A stretch of 64,000 nt of DNA from Streptomyces europaeiscabiei (lineage in GTDB: Bacteria > Actinomycetota > Actinomycetes > Streptomycetales > Streptomycetaceae), in the NCBI RefSeq assembly GCF_036346855.1, contig NZ_CP107841.1, positions 7,134,001-7,198,000 on the forward strand, written 5' to 3'. Below, piece by piece: positions 17,679-31,239 of this stretch (within the stretch, counting starts at the first letter, position 1; each line of letters begins with the position of its first letter). The position numbers and the translations under genes were made by a program. The notes under the pieces were generated by a model, which worked only from the letters and a program-made list of their open reading frames with translations, searched no databases and was not told the origin of the DNA.

Positions 17679-18941
17679 ATGTCGGTCACCCCTGTCCTAG
17701 AGGCCGATGTCCTGCGGCGGCAGGATCCCGAGCTGGCCGACATCCTGCTCGGTGAGCTCGATCGGCAGGCGACGACGCTTCAGCTCGTCGCCGCGGAGAA
17801 CTTCACCTCGCCCGCCGTGCTGGCCGCTCTGGGGTCGCCGCTCGCGAACAAGTACGCGGAGGGCTATCCGGGGGCCCGGTACCACGGTGGCTGCGAGATG
17901 GTGGACGTCGCCGAGCGGCTGGCGGTGGAGCGGGCGAAGGCGCTGTTCGGGGCCGAGCACGCCAACGTCCAGTCCCACTCGGGCTCTTCGGCCGTGCTCG
18001 CCGCCTACGCCGCCCTGTTGCGCCCCGGCGACACCGTGCTGGCGATGGGCCTGCACTTCGGCGGTCACCTCACCCACGGGTCGCCCGCGAACTTCTCCGG
18101 CCGCTGGTTCGACTTCGTCGGGTACGGGGTCGAGGCGGAGTCCGGGCTCATCGACCACGAGCAGGTGCGGACCCTGGCCCGTACGCGCCGCCCCAAGGCG
18201 ATCGTGTGCGGGTCGATCTCGTATCCCCGGCACATCGACTACGCGTTCTTCCGAGAGGTCGCCGACGAGGTGGGGGCCTACCTCATCGCCGACGCGGCCC
18301 ACCCGATCGGGCTGGTCGCCGGGGGAGCGGCGCCCAACCCGGTGCCGTACGCCGACATCGTGTGCGCCACCACGCACAAGGTGCTGCGCGGGCCGCGCGG
18401 CGGGATGCTGCTGTGCGGGGGCGAACTGGCCGAGCGGGTGGACCGTGCGGTGTTCCCGTTCACGCAGGGCGGCGCGCAGATGCACACCATCGCCGCGAAG
18501 GCAGCCGCCTTCGGGGAGGCGGCAACGCCGGCGTTCACCGCGTACGCCCATCAGGTGGTCGCGAACGCCCGCGTACTGGCCAGAGGGCTGGCCGAACAGG
18601 GTCTCGTGGTGGTCACCGGCGGCACGGACACCCATCTGCTGACCGTCGATCCCGCGCCACTCGGTGTCGACGGCCGAACCGCCCGCGGCCGACTCGCGGC
18701 CGCCGGGTTCGTCCTCGACTGCTGTGCGCTGCCGCATGGCGGAGCCCTCGACGTCACGGTCGGAGACGCCCGTGGCCTGCGGCTCGGTACGGCCGCGCTG
18801 ACCACACAGGGCATGGGCGAGACGGAGATGGCGCGGCTCGCCGTCCTGTTCGCGGGGGTGCTGCGGGACGGCGGGGACGGCAAGCGCACGCGTGAAGAAG
18901 TGCGGGACCTGGCCGAAAGATTTCCGCCGTATCCGCGCTGA
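17679..18941 (+). CDS. Serine hydroxymethyltransferase paralogue (GlyA-like)
   Basis: A 420-residue fold-type I PLP enzyme close to serine hydroxymethyltransferase (serine + THF to glycine + methylene-THF). Conserved parts are AAENFTS, NKYAEGYPGARYHGGCE, GGHLTHGSPANFSG and the PLP Lys in ATTHKVLRGPRGG. Several family residues differ: QPHSG is QSHSG, DMAHIAGL is DAAHPIGL, and the C-terminal GTPAxTTRG is GTAALTTQG. This suggests a second SHMT with changed substrate use, as Streptomyces often carry a more canonical glyA elsewhere. ATG 17679 starts the homology; a TACATT box is at 17638-17643. It may use another beta-hydroxy amino acid. Confidence 0.85.
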   Translation: MSVTPVLEADVLRRQDPELADILLGELDRQATTLQLVAAENFTSPAVLAALGSPLANKYAEGYPGARYHGGCEMVDVAERLAVERAKALFGAEHANVQSHSGSSAVLAAYAALLRPGDTVLAMGLHFGGHLTHGSPANFSGRWFDFVGYGVEAESGLIDHEQVRTLARTRRPKAIVCGSISYPRHIDYAFFREVADEVGAYLIADAAHPIGLVAGGAAPNPVPYADIVCATTHKVLRGPRGGMLLCGGELAERVDRAVFPFTQGGAQMHTIAAKAAAFGEAATPAFTAYAHQVVANARVLARGLAEQGLVVVTGGTDTHLLTVDPAPLGVDGRTARGRLAAAGFVLDCCALPHGGALDVTVGDARGLRLGTAALTTQGMGETEMARLAVLFAGVLRDGGDGKRTREEVRDLAERFPPYPR

Positions 18942-19070
18942 GGTGGGGTAGACGGACAACCAGGCACAGCATCACGTGCAACCATCGTCGCTACCCGGAT
19001 GTCCCCAACCATATGCGCGCATCGCTAGTGTGTGGGGCTGAGATGGCCAGCGAGACCTGTGGGGAAGCCC

Positions 19071-20354
19071 GTGCGTGAATACCTCCTGACGCTCTGCATC
19101 ACGGCCGCGGTGACGTACCTCCTGACAGGGCCGGTGCGGAAGTTCGCGATCGTGGCCGGAGCCATGCCGGAGATCCGTGCGCGCGACGTCCACCGAGAAC
19201 CGACGCCCCGCCTCGGCGGTATCGCGATGTTCTTCGGACTGTGCGCCGGTCTGCTGGTGGCCGACCATCTGACCAACCTCAGCGAGGTCTTCGCCAAGTC
19301 CGACGAACCGCGCGCGCTGCTCTCCGGGGCCGCGCTGATCTGGCTGATCGGCGTCCTGGACGACAAGTTCGAGATCGACGCCCTGATCAAGCTCGGCGGC
19401 CAGATGATCGCGGCCGGTGTGATGGTCATGCAGGGTCTGACGATCCTGTGGCTGCCCGTCCCGGGTGTCGGCATCGTCGCGCTGACCCCGTGGCAGGGCA
19501 CCCTGCTCACGGTCGCCCTGGTCGTGATCACCATCAACGCGGTCAACTTCGTCGACGGCCTCGACGGTCTCGCGGCCGGCATGGTGTGCATCGCCTCCGG
19601 CGCGTTCTTCATGTACGCCTACCGCCTCTGGTACAGCTACGGCATCGAGGCCGCGGCCCCCGCCACGCTGTTCGCGGCCGTGCTGATGGGCATGTGCCTG
19701 GGCTTCCTGCCGCACAACATGCATCCCGCGCGGATCTTCATGGGCGACTCCGGCTCGATGATGATCGGCCTGGTGATGGCGGCCGGGGCGATCTCCATCA
19801 CGGGGCAGGTCGACCCGGACGTGTTGAACCTGTACGGCTCGGAACGCAGCACGGTCTACACCTTGGTCCCGGTCTACATCCCGCTGCTGATGCCGCTCAC
19901 CATCATCGCGATCCCGGCGGCCGACCTGATCCTCGCGATCGTGCGGCGCACCTGGCGCGGTCAGTCGCCGTTCGCCGCGGACCGGGGGCATCTGCACCAC
20001 CGGCTCCTTGAGGTCGGGCACTCGCACAGCCGGGCCGTGCTGATCATGTACTTCTGGTCGGCGGTCATCGCCTTCGGCACCCTCGCGTACACCGTGAACG
20101 AGGCGTCCATGTGGATCGTCCTCGCCATCGCCATGCTCAGCGGAGTCGGCCTCTTCCTCCTGCTGCTGCCCCGCTTCACCCCGCGCGCCCCGCGCTGGGC
20201 GGAACGCTTCGTACCGCCGCGCTACCGCCGCCGCGCAGCCGTCCCGGCGACCCCGGAGCCCGTTGCCGACTGGACCCCGTCCCTCAACGGAGCGACGGCG
20301 ATCGGCGGCCGTACCCACGAACCGGAACGCAGCCCGGCGGGCGCGCGCCGCTGA
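19071..20354 (+). CDS. Undecaprenyl-phosphate GlcNAc/sugar-1-phosphate transferase (WecA/MraY family)
   Basis: A 427-residue polytopic membrane enzyme of about 11 helices that moves a UDP-sugar phosphate to a polyprenyl phosphate, starting synthesis of a cell-wall glycopolymer. Family motifs are RDVHREPTPRLGG, the Mg-binding LDDKFEID, NFVDGLDGLAAG, HPARIFMGDSGS, and the HLHHRLLE that marks the WecA/TagO branch rather than MraY. A C-terminal cytosolic tail of about 55 residues follows. GTG 19071 has GGGGAAG upstream; TAGTGT at 19026-19031 may be the -10. Mycobacterial Rv1302 (WecA) likewise lies just upstream of atpB, so the context is conserved. Confidence 0.9.
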   Translation: MREYLLTLCITAAVTYLLTGPVRKFAIVAGAMPEIRARDVHREPTPRLGGIAMFFGLCAGLLVADHLTNLSEVFAKSDEPRALLSGAALIWLIGVLDDKFEIDALIKLGGQMIAAGVMVMQGLTILWLPVPGVGIVALTPWQGTLLTVALVVITINAVNFVDGLDGLAAGMVCIASGAFFMYAYRLWYSYGIEAAAPATLFAAVLMGMCLGFLPHNMHPARIFMGDSGSMMIGLVMAAGAISITGQVDPDVLNLYGSERSTVYTLVPVYIPLLMPLTIIAIPAADLILAIVRRTWRGQSPFAADRGHLHHRLLEVGHSHSRAVLIMYFWSAVIAFGTLAYTVNEASMWIVLAIAMLSGVGLFLLLLPRFTPRAPRWAERFVPPRYRRRAAVPATPEPVADWTPSLNGATAIGGRTHEPERSPAGARR

Positions 20355-20400
20355 ACCGAGGCGGTACGTCGGGGCGCTCGTCGCAGTACCTCGGGAACCG

Positions 20401-20440
20401 GCCGGAGGCCGTGTGCGGTCCGCCGCACACGGCCTCCGGC
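20401..20440 (+). terminator. Very strong hairpin terminator after the WecA-type gene
   Basis: GCCGGAGGCCGTGTGCGG (20401-20418) pairs perfectly over 18 bp with the sequence at 20423-20440 around a 4-base loop. No U-run follows. It separates the transferase from the atp operon. Confidence 0.85.
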
Positions 20441-20787
20441 CGTCCGTCGTGCGGGCGCAGGGCGGGGCGTGGCGCTGACGGCAAGGTAAGAATCTGACTA
20501 ACACTTTGCCGATGCCATGCAAGAGCGTGACGGTGCAAACTGGCCTTATACCAGACAAGTCGGCGCTCTTTCTGCACAGACGGGCGGGTTCACTCTCATG
20601 TGTGACACCTGGCACAGCATTCAGGTAAAGACCTCATCAAATAGTTTGTGATACGGTTCACGAGAACCCGGGACAGAGTCGAAGGACCGCAATGCGACGG
20701 TCCATTGGCGTGAGATTTCCGCTCGCCCCCGGGGTCTACGCTCGTCCATGACGACACCCTGCCCCCTCAGCAAGCGGAGTTGCCGCC
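20441..20787 (+). promoter_or_regulatory. Upstream region of the atp operon
   Basis: This 347-base region is clearly lower in GC than its surroundings, as expected for a promoter region. It holds a CTGG-N7-CCAG palindrome (20540-20554) and a hairpin GGACCG (20684-20689) with CGGTCC (20698-20703). TACGCT at 20737-20742 lies 45 bases before atpI, and TAGTTT lies near 20643. No -35/-10 pair is convincing enough to name the start site. No gene is visible. Confidence 0.5.
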
Positions 20788-21225
20788 ATGCCGTCCAATG
20801 ACGTCCGGACCCTCCTTCAGGCTGCCGTACCCACGGCTGCCGCCGGCGCGATCGCCGCTGTCATCAGCGGTGTGGTCGTCGGAGGCAAGGGGGCTCTCGG
20901 TGCCGTCGTCGCGGCGGTGATCACGATCCTCTTCATGGGGATCGGGCTCTACGTTCTGCAGCGCACTGCCAAATCGCTTCCTCATCTGTTCCAGATGATG
21001 GGGCTGATGCTCTACGCGGCACAGATCCTGCTGTTGTTCATCTTTCTGTCCGCGTTCAAGAACACCACGCTGTTCCACCCCAGGGCCTTCGCGTTCACGC
21101 TCGTCGCCACCACACTCGTGTGGATCGCCGCACAGACGCGCGCACACATGAAGGCCAAGATCCTCTACGTCGAACCCGATGCGTCGACGGGCAACAAGCC
21201 CGAAAAATCGGGGCACTCGTCGTGA
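20788..21225 (+). CDS. atpI: ATP synthase protein I (membrane protein)
   Basis: A 145-residue hydrophobic protein with four predicted helices (for example AAGAIAAVISGVVVG, GAVVAAVITILFMGIGLYVL and LMLYAAQILLLFIFLSAF) at the head of the atp operon. AtpI proteins are not part of the enzyme; they are thought to help assemble the c-ring or handle magnesium. Sequence conservation is low, so the name rests mainly on position, size and topology. The ATG at 20788 has AAGCGGAG upstream. A 225-base gap separates it from atpB, with TATCGT at 21264-21269 as a possible extra -10. Confidence 0.8.
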   Translation: MPSNDVRTLLQAAVPTAAAGAIAAVISGVVVGGKGALGAVVAAVITILFMGIGLYVLQRTAKSLPHLFQMMGLMLYAAQILLLFIFLSAFKNTTLFHPRAFAFTLVATTLVWIAAQTRAHMKAKILYVEPDASTGNKPEKSGHSS

Positions 21226-21450
21226 GGAGTAGGGCCGGGATAAGGGCGTGTGCGAACTCCTGCTATCGTCCGGTGCCAACTGCGGCATCGCGGGCGCGGG
21301 CATCTGAGCTGACGCCTGCTCAATCGCGAGGCTTGATGCCCCCCAGCCGCCCCCACATCCGTAACACCAGTCCAGTGCCGACCCGCGGCTGCGCGCCGCG
21401 CCGACACAACGAGGTTGCCGTACCCATGCGTCACGCCGAAGGAGCCCGTG

Positions 21451-22579
<1,129 letters not shown>

Positions 22580-22619
22580 CGAACCCTGACGAGCGAACCT
22601 TTCAAGGAAAGGCACTGAT

Positions 22620-23168
22620 GTGATCGCCAACCTGGTACAGCTGGCGGCCGGGGAAGAGCAGAACCCGCTCATCCCCCCGGGCCCCGAGCTGCTTGTGGGC
22701 GCCATCGCCTTCGCCATCGTCTTCTTCTTCTTCTGGAAGAAGGCGCTCCCGAACATCAACAAGGTTCTGGAAGAGCGCCGCGAGGCGATCGAGGGCGGTA
22801 TCGAAGAGGCCGACCGTATGAAGGTCGAGGCCCAGAGCGTTCTTGAGCAGTACAAGGCTCAGCTCGCCGAGGCCCGGCACGAGGCCGCGCGTCTGCGCCA
22901 GGAGGCGCAGGAGCAGGGTGCCACGCTCATCGCCGAGATGCGGGCCGAGGGCCAGCGGCAGCGCGAGGAGATCATCGCCGCCGGTCACTCGCAGCTCGAG
23001 GCCGACCGCAAGGCCGCCTCTTCGGCCCTGCGTCAGGACGTGGGCAAGCTCGCCACCGACCTGGCCGGCAAGCTCGTCGGTGAGTCCCTGGAGGACCACG
23101 CCCGGCAGAGCCGTGTGATCGACCGGTTCCTCGACGACCTCGAGGAGAAGGCCGAGGCCACGCGATGA
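22620..23168 (+). CDS. atpF: ATP synthase F0 subunit b
   Basis: A 182-residue stator stalk subunit. A single N-terminal helix (ELLVGAIAFAIVFFFFWKKALP) is followed by a long charged amphipathic helix (EERREAIEGGIEEADRMKVEA and on) that dimerises and reaches delta. The start is GTG 22620, where the frame begins VIANLVQLAAGEE. An ATG at 22618 is out of frame and meets TGA at once, so the start region reads ATGTGA. AAGGAAAGG is upstream. Its stop overlaps the atpH ATG (ATGA). Confidence 0.95.
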   Translation: MIANLVQLAAGEEQNPLIPPGPELLVGAIAFAIVFFFFWKKALPNINKVLEERREAIEGGIEEADRMKVEAQSVLEQYKAQLAEARHEAARLRQEAQEQGATLIAEMRAEGQRQREEIIAAGHSQLEADRKAASSALRQDVGKLATDLAGKLVGESLEDHARQSRVIDRFLDDLEEKAEATR

Positions 23169-23980
23169 ACGGAGCGAGCCGCGAGGCCCTGGCAGCCGCA
23201 CGTGAGCGTCTCGACGCGCTGACGGACTCCACGTCCGTGGACGCGGCGAGGCTCGCCGACGAGCTGGCCGCCGTCACCGCGCTGCTCGACCGCGAGGTGT
23301 CGCTGCGTCGGGTCCTCACCGACCCGGCGCAGTCCGGCGAGGCCAAGGCCGAGCTGGTCGGCCGCATCCTCGGCGGCCAGGTCGGCGCGACCACCGCCGA
23401 CCTGGTGTCCGGTCTGGTGCGTTCCCGCTGGTCGCAGCCCCGCGACCTGGTGGACGCGCTGGAGCAGCTGGCCGCCGTCGCCGACCTCACCGCCGCGCAG
23501 CAGTCGGGCACGCTCGACGACGTCGAGGACGAGCTGTTCCGGTTCGGCCGGATCGTCGCCTCGAACACCGGACTGCGGTCCGCGCTGACCGACCGTGCCG
23601 CAGGCGCCTCGGCCAAGGGCGAGCTGCTGAGCAGCCTGCTCGGCGGCCGCGCCAAGGCCACCACCGAGCGTCTGGTGACGCGACTGGTGACCGCGCCGCG
23701 TGGACGTAGCCTGGAAGCGGGACTCGAGTCCCTGTCCAAGCTCGCCGCCGAGCGCCGGAGCCGCATGGTCGCCGTCGTCACCTCGGCGGTCCCGCTGAGC
23801 GATCCGCAGAAGCGACGCCTCGGCGCCGCCCTCGCGAAGCTCTACGGCCGCGCCATGCACCTCAACCTCGACGTGGACCCGGGCGTCCTCGGCGGGATCC
23901 GGGTCCAGGTCGGCGACGAGGTCATCAACGGCTCGATCTCGGACCGACTCGAGGACGCCGGCCGCCGACTGGCGAGCTAG
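23165..23980 (+). CDS. atpH: ATP synthase F1 subunit delta
   Basis: A 271-residue stator protein linking b to the top of the alpha/beta ring. It is about 90 residues longer than the E. coli subunit because of an N-terminal helical extension, as usual in Streptomyces. The C-terminal part, [25 protein letters not shown] and [23 protein letters not shown], is the conserved OSCP/delta core. Start ATG 23165 overlaps the atpF stop by 4 bases, so translation is coupled. 133 bases separate it from atpA. Confidence 0.95.
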   Translation: MNGASREALAAARERLDALTDSTSVDAARLADELAAVTALLDREVSLRRVLTDPAQSGEAKAELVGRILGGQVGATTADLVSGLVRSRWSQPRDLVDALEQLAAVADLTAAQQSGTLDDVEDELFRFGRIVASNTGLRSALTDRAAGASAKGELLSSLLGGRAKATTERLVTRLVTAPRGRSLEAGLESLSKLAAERRSRMVAVVTSAVPLSDPQKRRLGAALAKLYGRAMHLNLDVDPGVLGGIRVQVGDEVINGSISDRLEDAGRRLAS

Positions 23981-24113
23981 CACAAACTTCATAGCAGTAC
24001 GTACGTATGTCTGCGGCCCGGTTGGGCCGTGCAGAGGATTCACCTCGTTCAGGGGGGAGTCCCCATCCCCCCAAGTGAAACTTCGGGCCCAACAAGGAGA
24101 GCAGGGAACCCAG

Positions 24114-25712
24114 ATGGCGGAGCTCACGATCCGGCCGGAGGAGATCCGGGACGCGCTGGAGAACTTCGTCCAGTCGTACAAGCCGGACGCGGCCTCGCGC
24201 GAGGAGGTCGGTACGGTCACCCTTGCCGGCGACGGCATCGCGAAGGTCGAGGGTCTTCCCTCGGCCATGGCCAACGAACTGCTGAAGTTCGAGGACGGCA
24301 CCCTCGGCCTCGCGCTCAACCTGGAAGAGCGCGAGATCGGCGCCATCGTCCTCGGTGAGTTCAGCGGCATCGAGGAGGGCCAGCCGGTCACCCGTACCGG
24401 CGAGGTCCTGTCGGTCGCCGTGGGCGAGGGCTACCTCGGCCGCGTCGTCGACCCGCTCGGCAACCCGATCGACGGCCTCGGCGAGATCGAGACGTCCGGC
24501 CGCCGTGCCCTGGAGCTGCAGGCTCCGGGCGTCATGGCCCGTAAGTCGGTGCACGAGCCGATGGAGACCGGCTACAAGGCCGTCGACGCCATGACCCCGG
24601 TCGGCCGCGGCCAGCGTCAGCTGATCATCGGTGACCGCCAGACCGGCAAGACCGCCCTGGCCGTCGACACGATCATCAACCAGCGCGACAACTGGCGTTC
24701 CGGTGACGTGAACAAGCAGGTCCGCTGCGTCTACGTCGCCATCGGCCAGAAGGGCTCGACCATCGCCTCCGTGCGTGGCGCCCTCGAAGAGGCCGGCGCG
24801 CTGGAGTACACGACCATCGTCGCCGCCCCGGCGTCCGACCCGGCCGGCTTCAAGTACCTGGCGCCGTACACCGGTTCGGCCATCGGTCAGCAGTGGATGT
24901 ACGAGGGCAAGCACGTCCTCATCATCTTCGACGACCTTTCGAAGCAGGCCGACGCCTACCGCGCCGTGTCGCTGCTGCTGCGCCGCCCGCCGGGCCGCGA
25001 GGCCTACCCGGGCGACGTCTTCTACCTGCACTCCCGTCTGCTGGAGCGCTGCGCGAAGCTCTCCGACGACCTGGGCGCCGGCTCGATGACCGGTCTGCCG
25101 ATCGTCGAGACGAAGGCCAACGACGTCTCGGCGTTCATCCCGACCAACGTCATCTCCATCACCGACGGCCAGTGCTTCCTGGAGTCGGACCTCTTCAACG
25201 CCGGTCAGCGCCCCGCGCTGAACGTCGGTATCTCCGTCTCCCGAGTCGGTGGTTCCGCGCAGCACAAGGCGATGAAGCAGGTTTCCGGCCGTCTGCGCCT
25301 CGACCTCGCCCAGTACCGTGAGCTGGAGGCGTTCGCCGCCTTCGGTTCCGACCTGGACGCCGCGTCGAAGTCGCAGCTGGAGCGCGGTCAGCGACTGGTC
25401 GAGCTGCTCAAGCAGGCTCAGTACCAGCCGATGCCGACCGAGGACCAGGTCGTCTCCGTGTGGGCCGGTACCACCGGCAAGATGGACGACGTACCGGTCT
25501 CCGACGTGCGCCGCTTCGAGAAGGAGCTGCTGGAGTACCTGCACCGCAAGGAGCAGGGCCTCATGACCTCCATCAAGGAGGGCGGCAAGATGTCGGACGA
25601 CACCCTCACCGCTGTTGCCGACGCGATCGCCGAGTTCAAGAAGCAGTTCGAGACCTCGGACGGCAAGCTGCTCGGCGAGGACGCTCCGGCGGCCGTCAAC
25701 GTCTCCAAGTGA
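24114..25712 (+). CDS. atpA: ATP synthase F1 subunit alpha
   Basis: A 532-residue non-catalytic nucleotide-binding subunit. The P-loop is IGDRQTGKT (about residues 172-180), and the alpha signature [17 protein letters not shown], with the arginine finger in SRVGGSA, is present. A short C-terminal extension (about 20 residues, [16 protein letters not shown]) goes beyond the E. coli length. ATG 24114 is the only start giving the normal N terminus [25 protein letters not shown] is 13 bases upstream and GGGAA is closer, so the exact ribosome binding site is unclear. Confidence 0.97.
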   Translation: MAELTIRPEEIRDALENFVQSYKPDAASREEVGTVTLAGDGIAKVEGLPSAMANELLKFEDGTLGLALNLEEREIGAIVLGEFSGIEEGQPVTRTGEVLSVAVGEGYLGRVVDPLGNPIDGLGEIETSGRRALELQAPGVMARKSVHEPMETGYKAVDAMTPVGRGQRQLIIGDRQTGKTALAVDTIINQRDNWRSGDVNKQVRCVYVAIGQKGSTIASVRGALEEAGALEYTTIVAAPASDPAGFKYLAPYTGSAIGQQWMYEGKHVLIIFDDLSKQADAYRAVSLLLRRPPGREAYPGDVFYLHSRLLERCAKLSDDLGAGSMTGLPIVETKANDVSAFIPTNVISITDGQCFLESDLFNAGQRPALNVGISVSRVGGSAQHKAMKQVSGRLRLDLAQYRELEAFAAFGSDLDAASKSQLERGQRLVELLKQAQYQPMPTEDQVVSVWAGTTGKMDDVPVSDVRRFEKELLEYLHRKEQGLMTSIKEGGKMSDDTLTAVADAIAEFKKQFETSDGKLLGEDAPAAVNVSK

Positions 25713-25733
25713 CGTAAGGAAGGGACCTGACTC

Positions 25734-26651
25734 ATGGGAGCCCAGCTCCGGGTCTACAAGCGTCGCATCCGATCCGTCACCGCGACCAAGAAGATCACCA
25801 AGGCGATGGAGATGATCGCCGCCTCGCGCGTCGTCAAGGCGCAGCGCAAGGTGGCGGCCTCCACGCCGTACGCGACCGAGCTCACCCGCGCGGTCACGGC
25901 GGTCGGTACCGGTTCGAACACCAAGCACCCGCTGACCACGGAGGCGGAGACGGCGACCCGTTCCGCGGTGCTGCTCCTCACGAGCGACCGCGGACTGGCC
26001 GGCGCCTTCAACTCCAACGCCATCAAGGTCGCCGAGCAGCTCACGGCACGCCTTGAGGCGGAGGGCAAGGAGGTCGACACGTACATCGTCGGCCGCCGCG
26101 GTCTGGCCCACTACAACTTCCGCGAGCGCAAGGTCGTGGAATCGTGGTCGGGCTTCACCGACGAGCCCAGCTACGCGGACGCGAAGAAGGTCGCGGGTCC
26201 GCTGATCGAGGCCATCGAGAAGGAGACGGCGGACGGCGGCGTGGACGAGCTCCACATCGTCTTCACCGAGTTCGTCTCGATGATGACGCAGACGGCGCTC
26301 GACGACCGTCTGCTGCCGCTCAGCCTCGACGAGGTGGCGAAGGAGTCGGCGCCGAAGGGCGAGATCCTTCCGCTGTACGACTTCGAGCCGTCGGCGGAGG
26401 ACGTCCTCGACGCCCTGCTGCCGCGCTACGTCGAGAGCCGTATCTACAACGCGATGCTCCAGTCGGCTGCCTCCAAGCACGCCGCCACGCGCCGCGCGAT
26501 GAAGTCGGCGACCGACAACGCGGGAGACTTGATCAACACGCTCTCCCGTCTTGCCAACGCGGCCCGCCAGGCCGAAATCACCCAGGAAATCAGCGAGATC
26601 GTCGGTGGCTCCGCAGCCCTGGCCGACGCGACCGCGGGGAGTGACAGGTAA
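25734..26651 (+). CDS. atpG: ATP synthase F1 subunit gamma
   Basis: A 305-residue central shaft subunit. The N-terminal helix [20 protein letters not shown] and the C-terminal helix [37 protein letters not shown] form the rotating coiled coil. The Rossmann-like middle contains [17 protein letters not shown] 25734 follows AAGGAAGGGACC. The stop TAA is immediately followed by the atpD ATG, so translation is tightly coupled. Confidence 0.96.
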   Translation: MGAQLRVYKRRIRSVTATKKITKAMEMIAASRVVKAQRKVAASTPYATELTRAVTAVGTGSNTKHPLTTEAETATRSAVLLLTSDRGLAGAFNSNAIKVAEQLTARLEAEGKEVDTYIVGRRGLAHYNFRERKVVESWSGFTDEPSYADAKKVAGPLIEAIEKETADGGVDELHIVFTEFVSMMTQTALDDRLLPLSLDEVAKESAPKGEILPLYDFEPSAEDVLDALLPRYVESRIYNAMLQSAASKHAATRRAMKSATDNAGDLINTLSRLANAARQAEITQEISEIVGGSAALADATAGSDR

Positions 26652-28088
<1,437 letters not shown>

Positions 28089-28275
28089 CGCCCGGCGACT
28101 CGTGAACAGTGGGGGGCGAGGCCACACCTCATGGGGTGCGTCCCGCCCCCCTCTGTACTCCCACAGCTGCATCGCCCGGGGGCTGTATCGATGTGCGGCT
28201 ACCGCTGCGCGGCCCCCGGACCCCCGGCCGAAAGACCCGGGGTGGGCCCCGGCGATCCGATTCCCGGAGCCCTAC

Positions 28276-28312
28276 TAGACTTGTACCCAACACCCGGCCA
28301 AGACGCCGGGTG
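28276..28312 (+). promoter_or_regulatory. Candidate promoter and 5' UTR hairpin of atpC
   Basis: TAGACT at 28276-28281 is a near-perfect vegetative -10. The -35 region is weak. Ten bases downstream CACCCGGC (28291-28298) pairs with GCCGGGTG (28305-28312) around a 6-base loop, so a transcript starting near 28288 would begin with this hairpin, 8 bases before the atpC ribosome binding site. Just after atpD, GGGGGGCG and CGCCCCCC (about 28112-28155) can form a separate stem that could end or process the main transcript. Confidence 0.5.
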
Positions 28313-28330
28313 GTGACCCGAGGAGCCACC

Positions 28331-28705
28331 TTGGCTGCTGAGCTGCACGTCGCGCTGGTCGCGGCCGACCGAGAGGTCTGGTCGGGCCAGGCCACCCTGG
28401 TCGTCGCCCGTACCACGTCCGGCGACATCGGCGTCATGCCCGGTCACCAGCCGCTGCTCGGTGTGCTGGAGTCGGGCCCCGTGACCATCCGTACGAGTGA
28501 GGGCGGCACCGTCGTCGTCGCCGTGCACGGCGGTTTCATCTCGTTCGCGGACGACAAGCTGTCCCTGCTGGCCGAGGTCGCCGAGCTGGCCGACGAGATC
28601 GACGTCCAGGGCGCGGAGCGAGAGCTGGAGCGCGCGAAGGCGGCGGGCGACGCCGCCGCCGAGCGCCGCGCGGATGTACGACTGCGTACGGCGGCGGCGC
28701 GCTGA
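28331..28705 (+). CDS. atpC: ATP synthase F1 subunit epsilon
   Basis: A 124-residue rotor subunit that couples gamma to the c-ring and can inhibit ATP hydrolysis. The N-terminal beta-sandwich is seen in ELHVALVAADREVWSGQA and GDIGVMPGHQPLLGVLESG. The C-terminal helical hairpin is short (ERELERAKAAGDAAAERRADV). TTG 28331 is chosen for the GAGGAG 8 bases upstream and the exact fit to family N termini. It sits 242 bases from atpD with its own candidate promoter, so its level may be set separately from the rest of F1. Confidence 0.93.
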   Translation: MAAELHVALVAADREVWSGQATLVVARTTSGDIGVMPGHQPLLGVLESGPVTIRTSEGGTVVVAVHGGFISFADDKLSLLAEVAELADEIDVQGAERELERAKAAGDAAAERRADVRLRTAAAR

Positions 28706-28729
28706 GCCCGCACGCCGTGTGATGCTGTA

Positions 28730-28783
28730 CCTCAGCCGCGGCTGGGTCTGGATGTCTTCATCCCGACCCAGCCGCGGCTGAGG
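28730..28783 (+). terminator. Terminator of the atp operon
   Basis: A 19-bp perfect stem (28730-28748 with 28765-28783, containing CAGCCGCGGCTGGGTC) is capped by a further GGATG/CATCC stem with loop TCTT, and is followed by CAAATGTGGGTGTTTTTT. This is the strongest terminator in the window. Confidence 0.95.
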
Positions 28784-28854
28784 CAAATGTGGGTGTTTTT
28801 TACGTTCCATTACCTGGCAGTCGCATTACCTAGGAGACGAGGAGGTCGGTGTCG

Positions 28855-29307
28855 ATGGTCCTCGCTCTGACTGTGTGCGGGTCGGTGATCGCGCTCGTGG
28901 TGGTGGGGCTCTTCGTCTTCGGACTGCGCCGGCGCCTCATCCAGCGCTCCGGCGGCACCTTCGACTGCAGCCTGCGCTGGGACGCCCCGGAGAAACCCGG
29001 CAGCGACGAGAACGGCAAGGGCTGGGGCTACGGGGTTGCCCGCTACAACGGCGACCGCATCGTGTGGTACCGCGTCTTCTCGTACTCGCCCCGCCCCCGC
29101 CGCGTTCTGGAGCGCTCGGCGATCGAGGTGGCCGGGCGCCGTACCCCCGAAGGCGAGGAGGAGCTGGCGCTCCTCTCCGATGCGGTGATCCTCGCGTGTC
29201 TGCACCGCGGGACCCGTCTCGAACTGGCGATGAGCGACGACGCGCTGACCGGTTTCCTCGCGTGGCTGGAGGCAGCCCCGCCCGGTCAGCGCGTCAATGT
29301 CGCCTAG
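28855..29307 (+). CDS. DUF2550 family protein, single-pass membrane
   Basis: A 150-residue protein with an N-terminal helix (MVLALTVCGSVIALVVVGLFVFGLRRR) and a soluble part containing GGTFDCSLRWD and GWGYGVARYNGDRIVWYRVFS. DUF2550 proteins sit directly after atpC in many actinobacteria (Rv1312 in M. tuberculosis), but no function is established. ATG 28855 is 9 bases after GAGGAGG; GTG 28849 is a less likely start with spacing 3. It follows the atp terminator, so it is transcribed separately. The call is from sequence and synteny. Confidence 0.85.
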   Translation: MVLALTVCGSVIALVVVGLFVFGLRRRLIQRSGGTFDCSLRWDAPEKPGSDENGKGWGYGVARYNGDRIVWYRVFSYSPRPRRVLERSAIEVAGRRTPEGEEELALLSDAVILACLHRGTRLELAMSDDALTGFLAWLEAAPPGQRVNVA

Positions 29308-29362
29308 TCGCCACATGTAGTCGCTCTGTGTAGTGGCTCTGTGTGGTTGCTGGGTGTAGTCG

Positions 29363-29365
<3 letters not shown>
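29301..29365. repeat. Five 13-bp imperfect tandem repeats between convergent genes
   Basis: Units CGCCTAGTCGCCA, CATGTAGTCGCTC, TGTGTAGTGGCTC, TGTGTGGTTGCTG and GGTGTAGTCGCTA run head to tail without gaps. They include the TAG stop of the DUF2550 gene at one end and the (reverse) stop of the chitinase at the other, so they fill the whole intergenic space. No terminator hairpin is present here. Confidence 0.8.
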
Positions 29366-31183
<1,818 letters not shown>

Positions 31184-31239
31184 GTGCGCCTCCTTGTGGG
31201 GTGTCGTGAGCATGAGCATGACGTGGCGCAGTGCGGCCG

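Noticed and set aside
20540..20554. CTGG-N7-CCAG palindrome as a DasR operator of the atp operon
   Set aside because: The spacing differs by one base from the DasR consensus and the central bases do not fit. It is kept only as a feature note, unlike the much better chitinase repeats.
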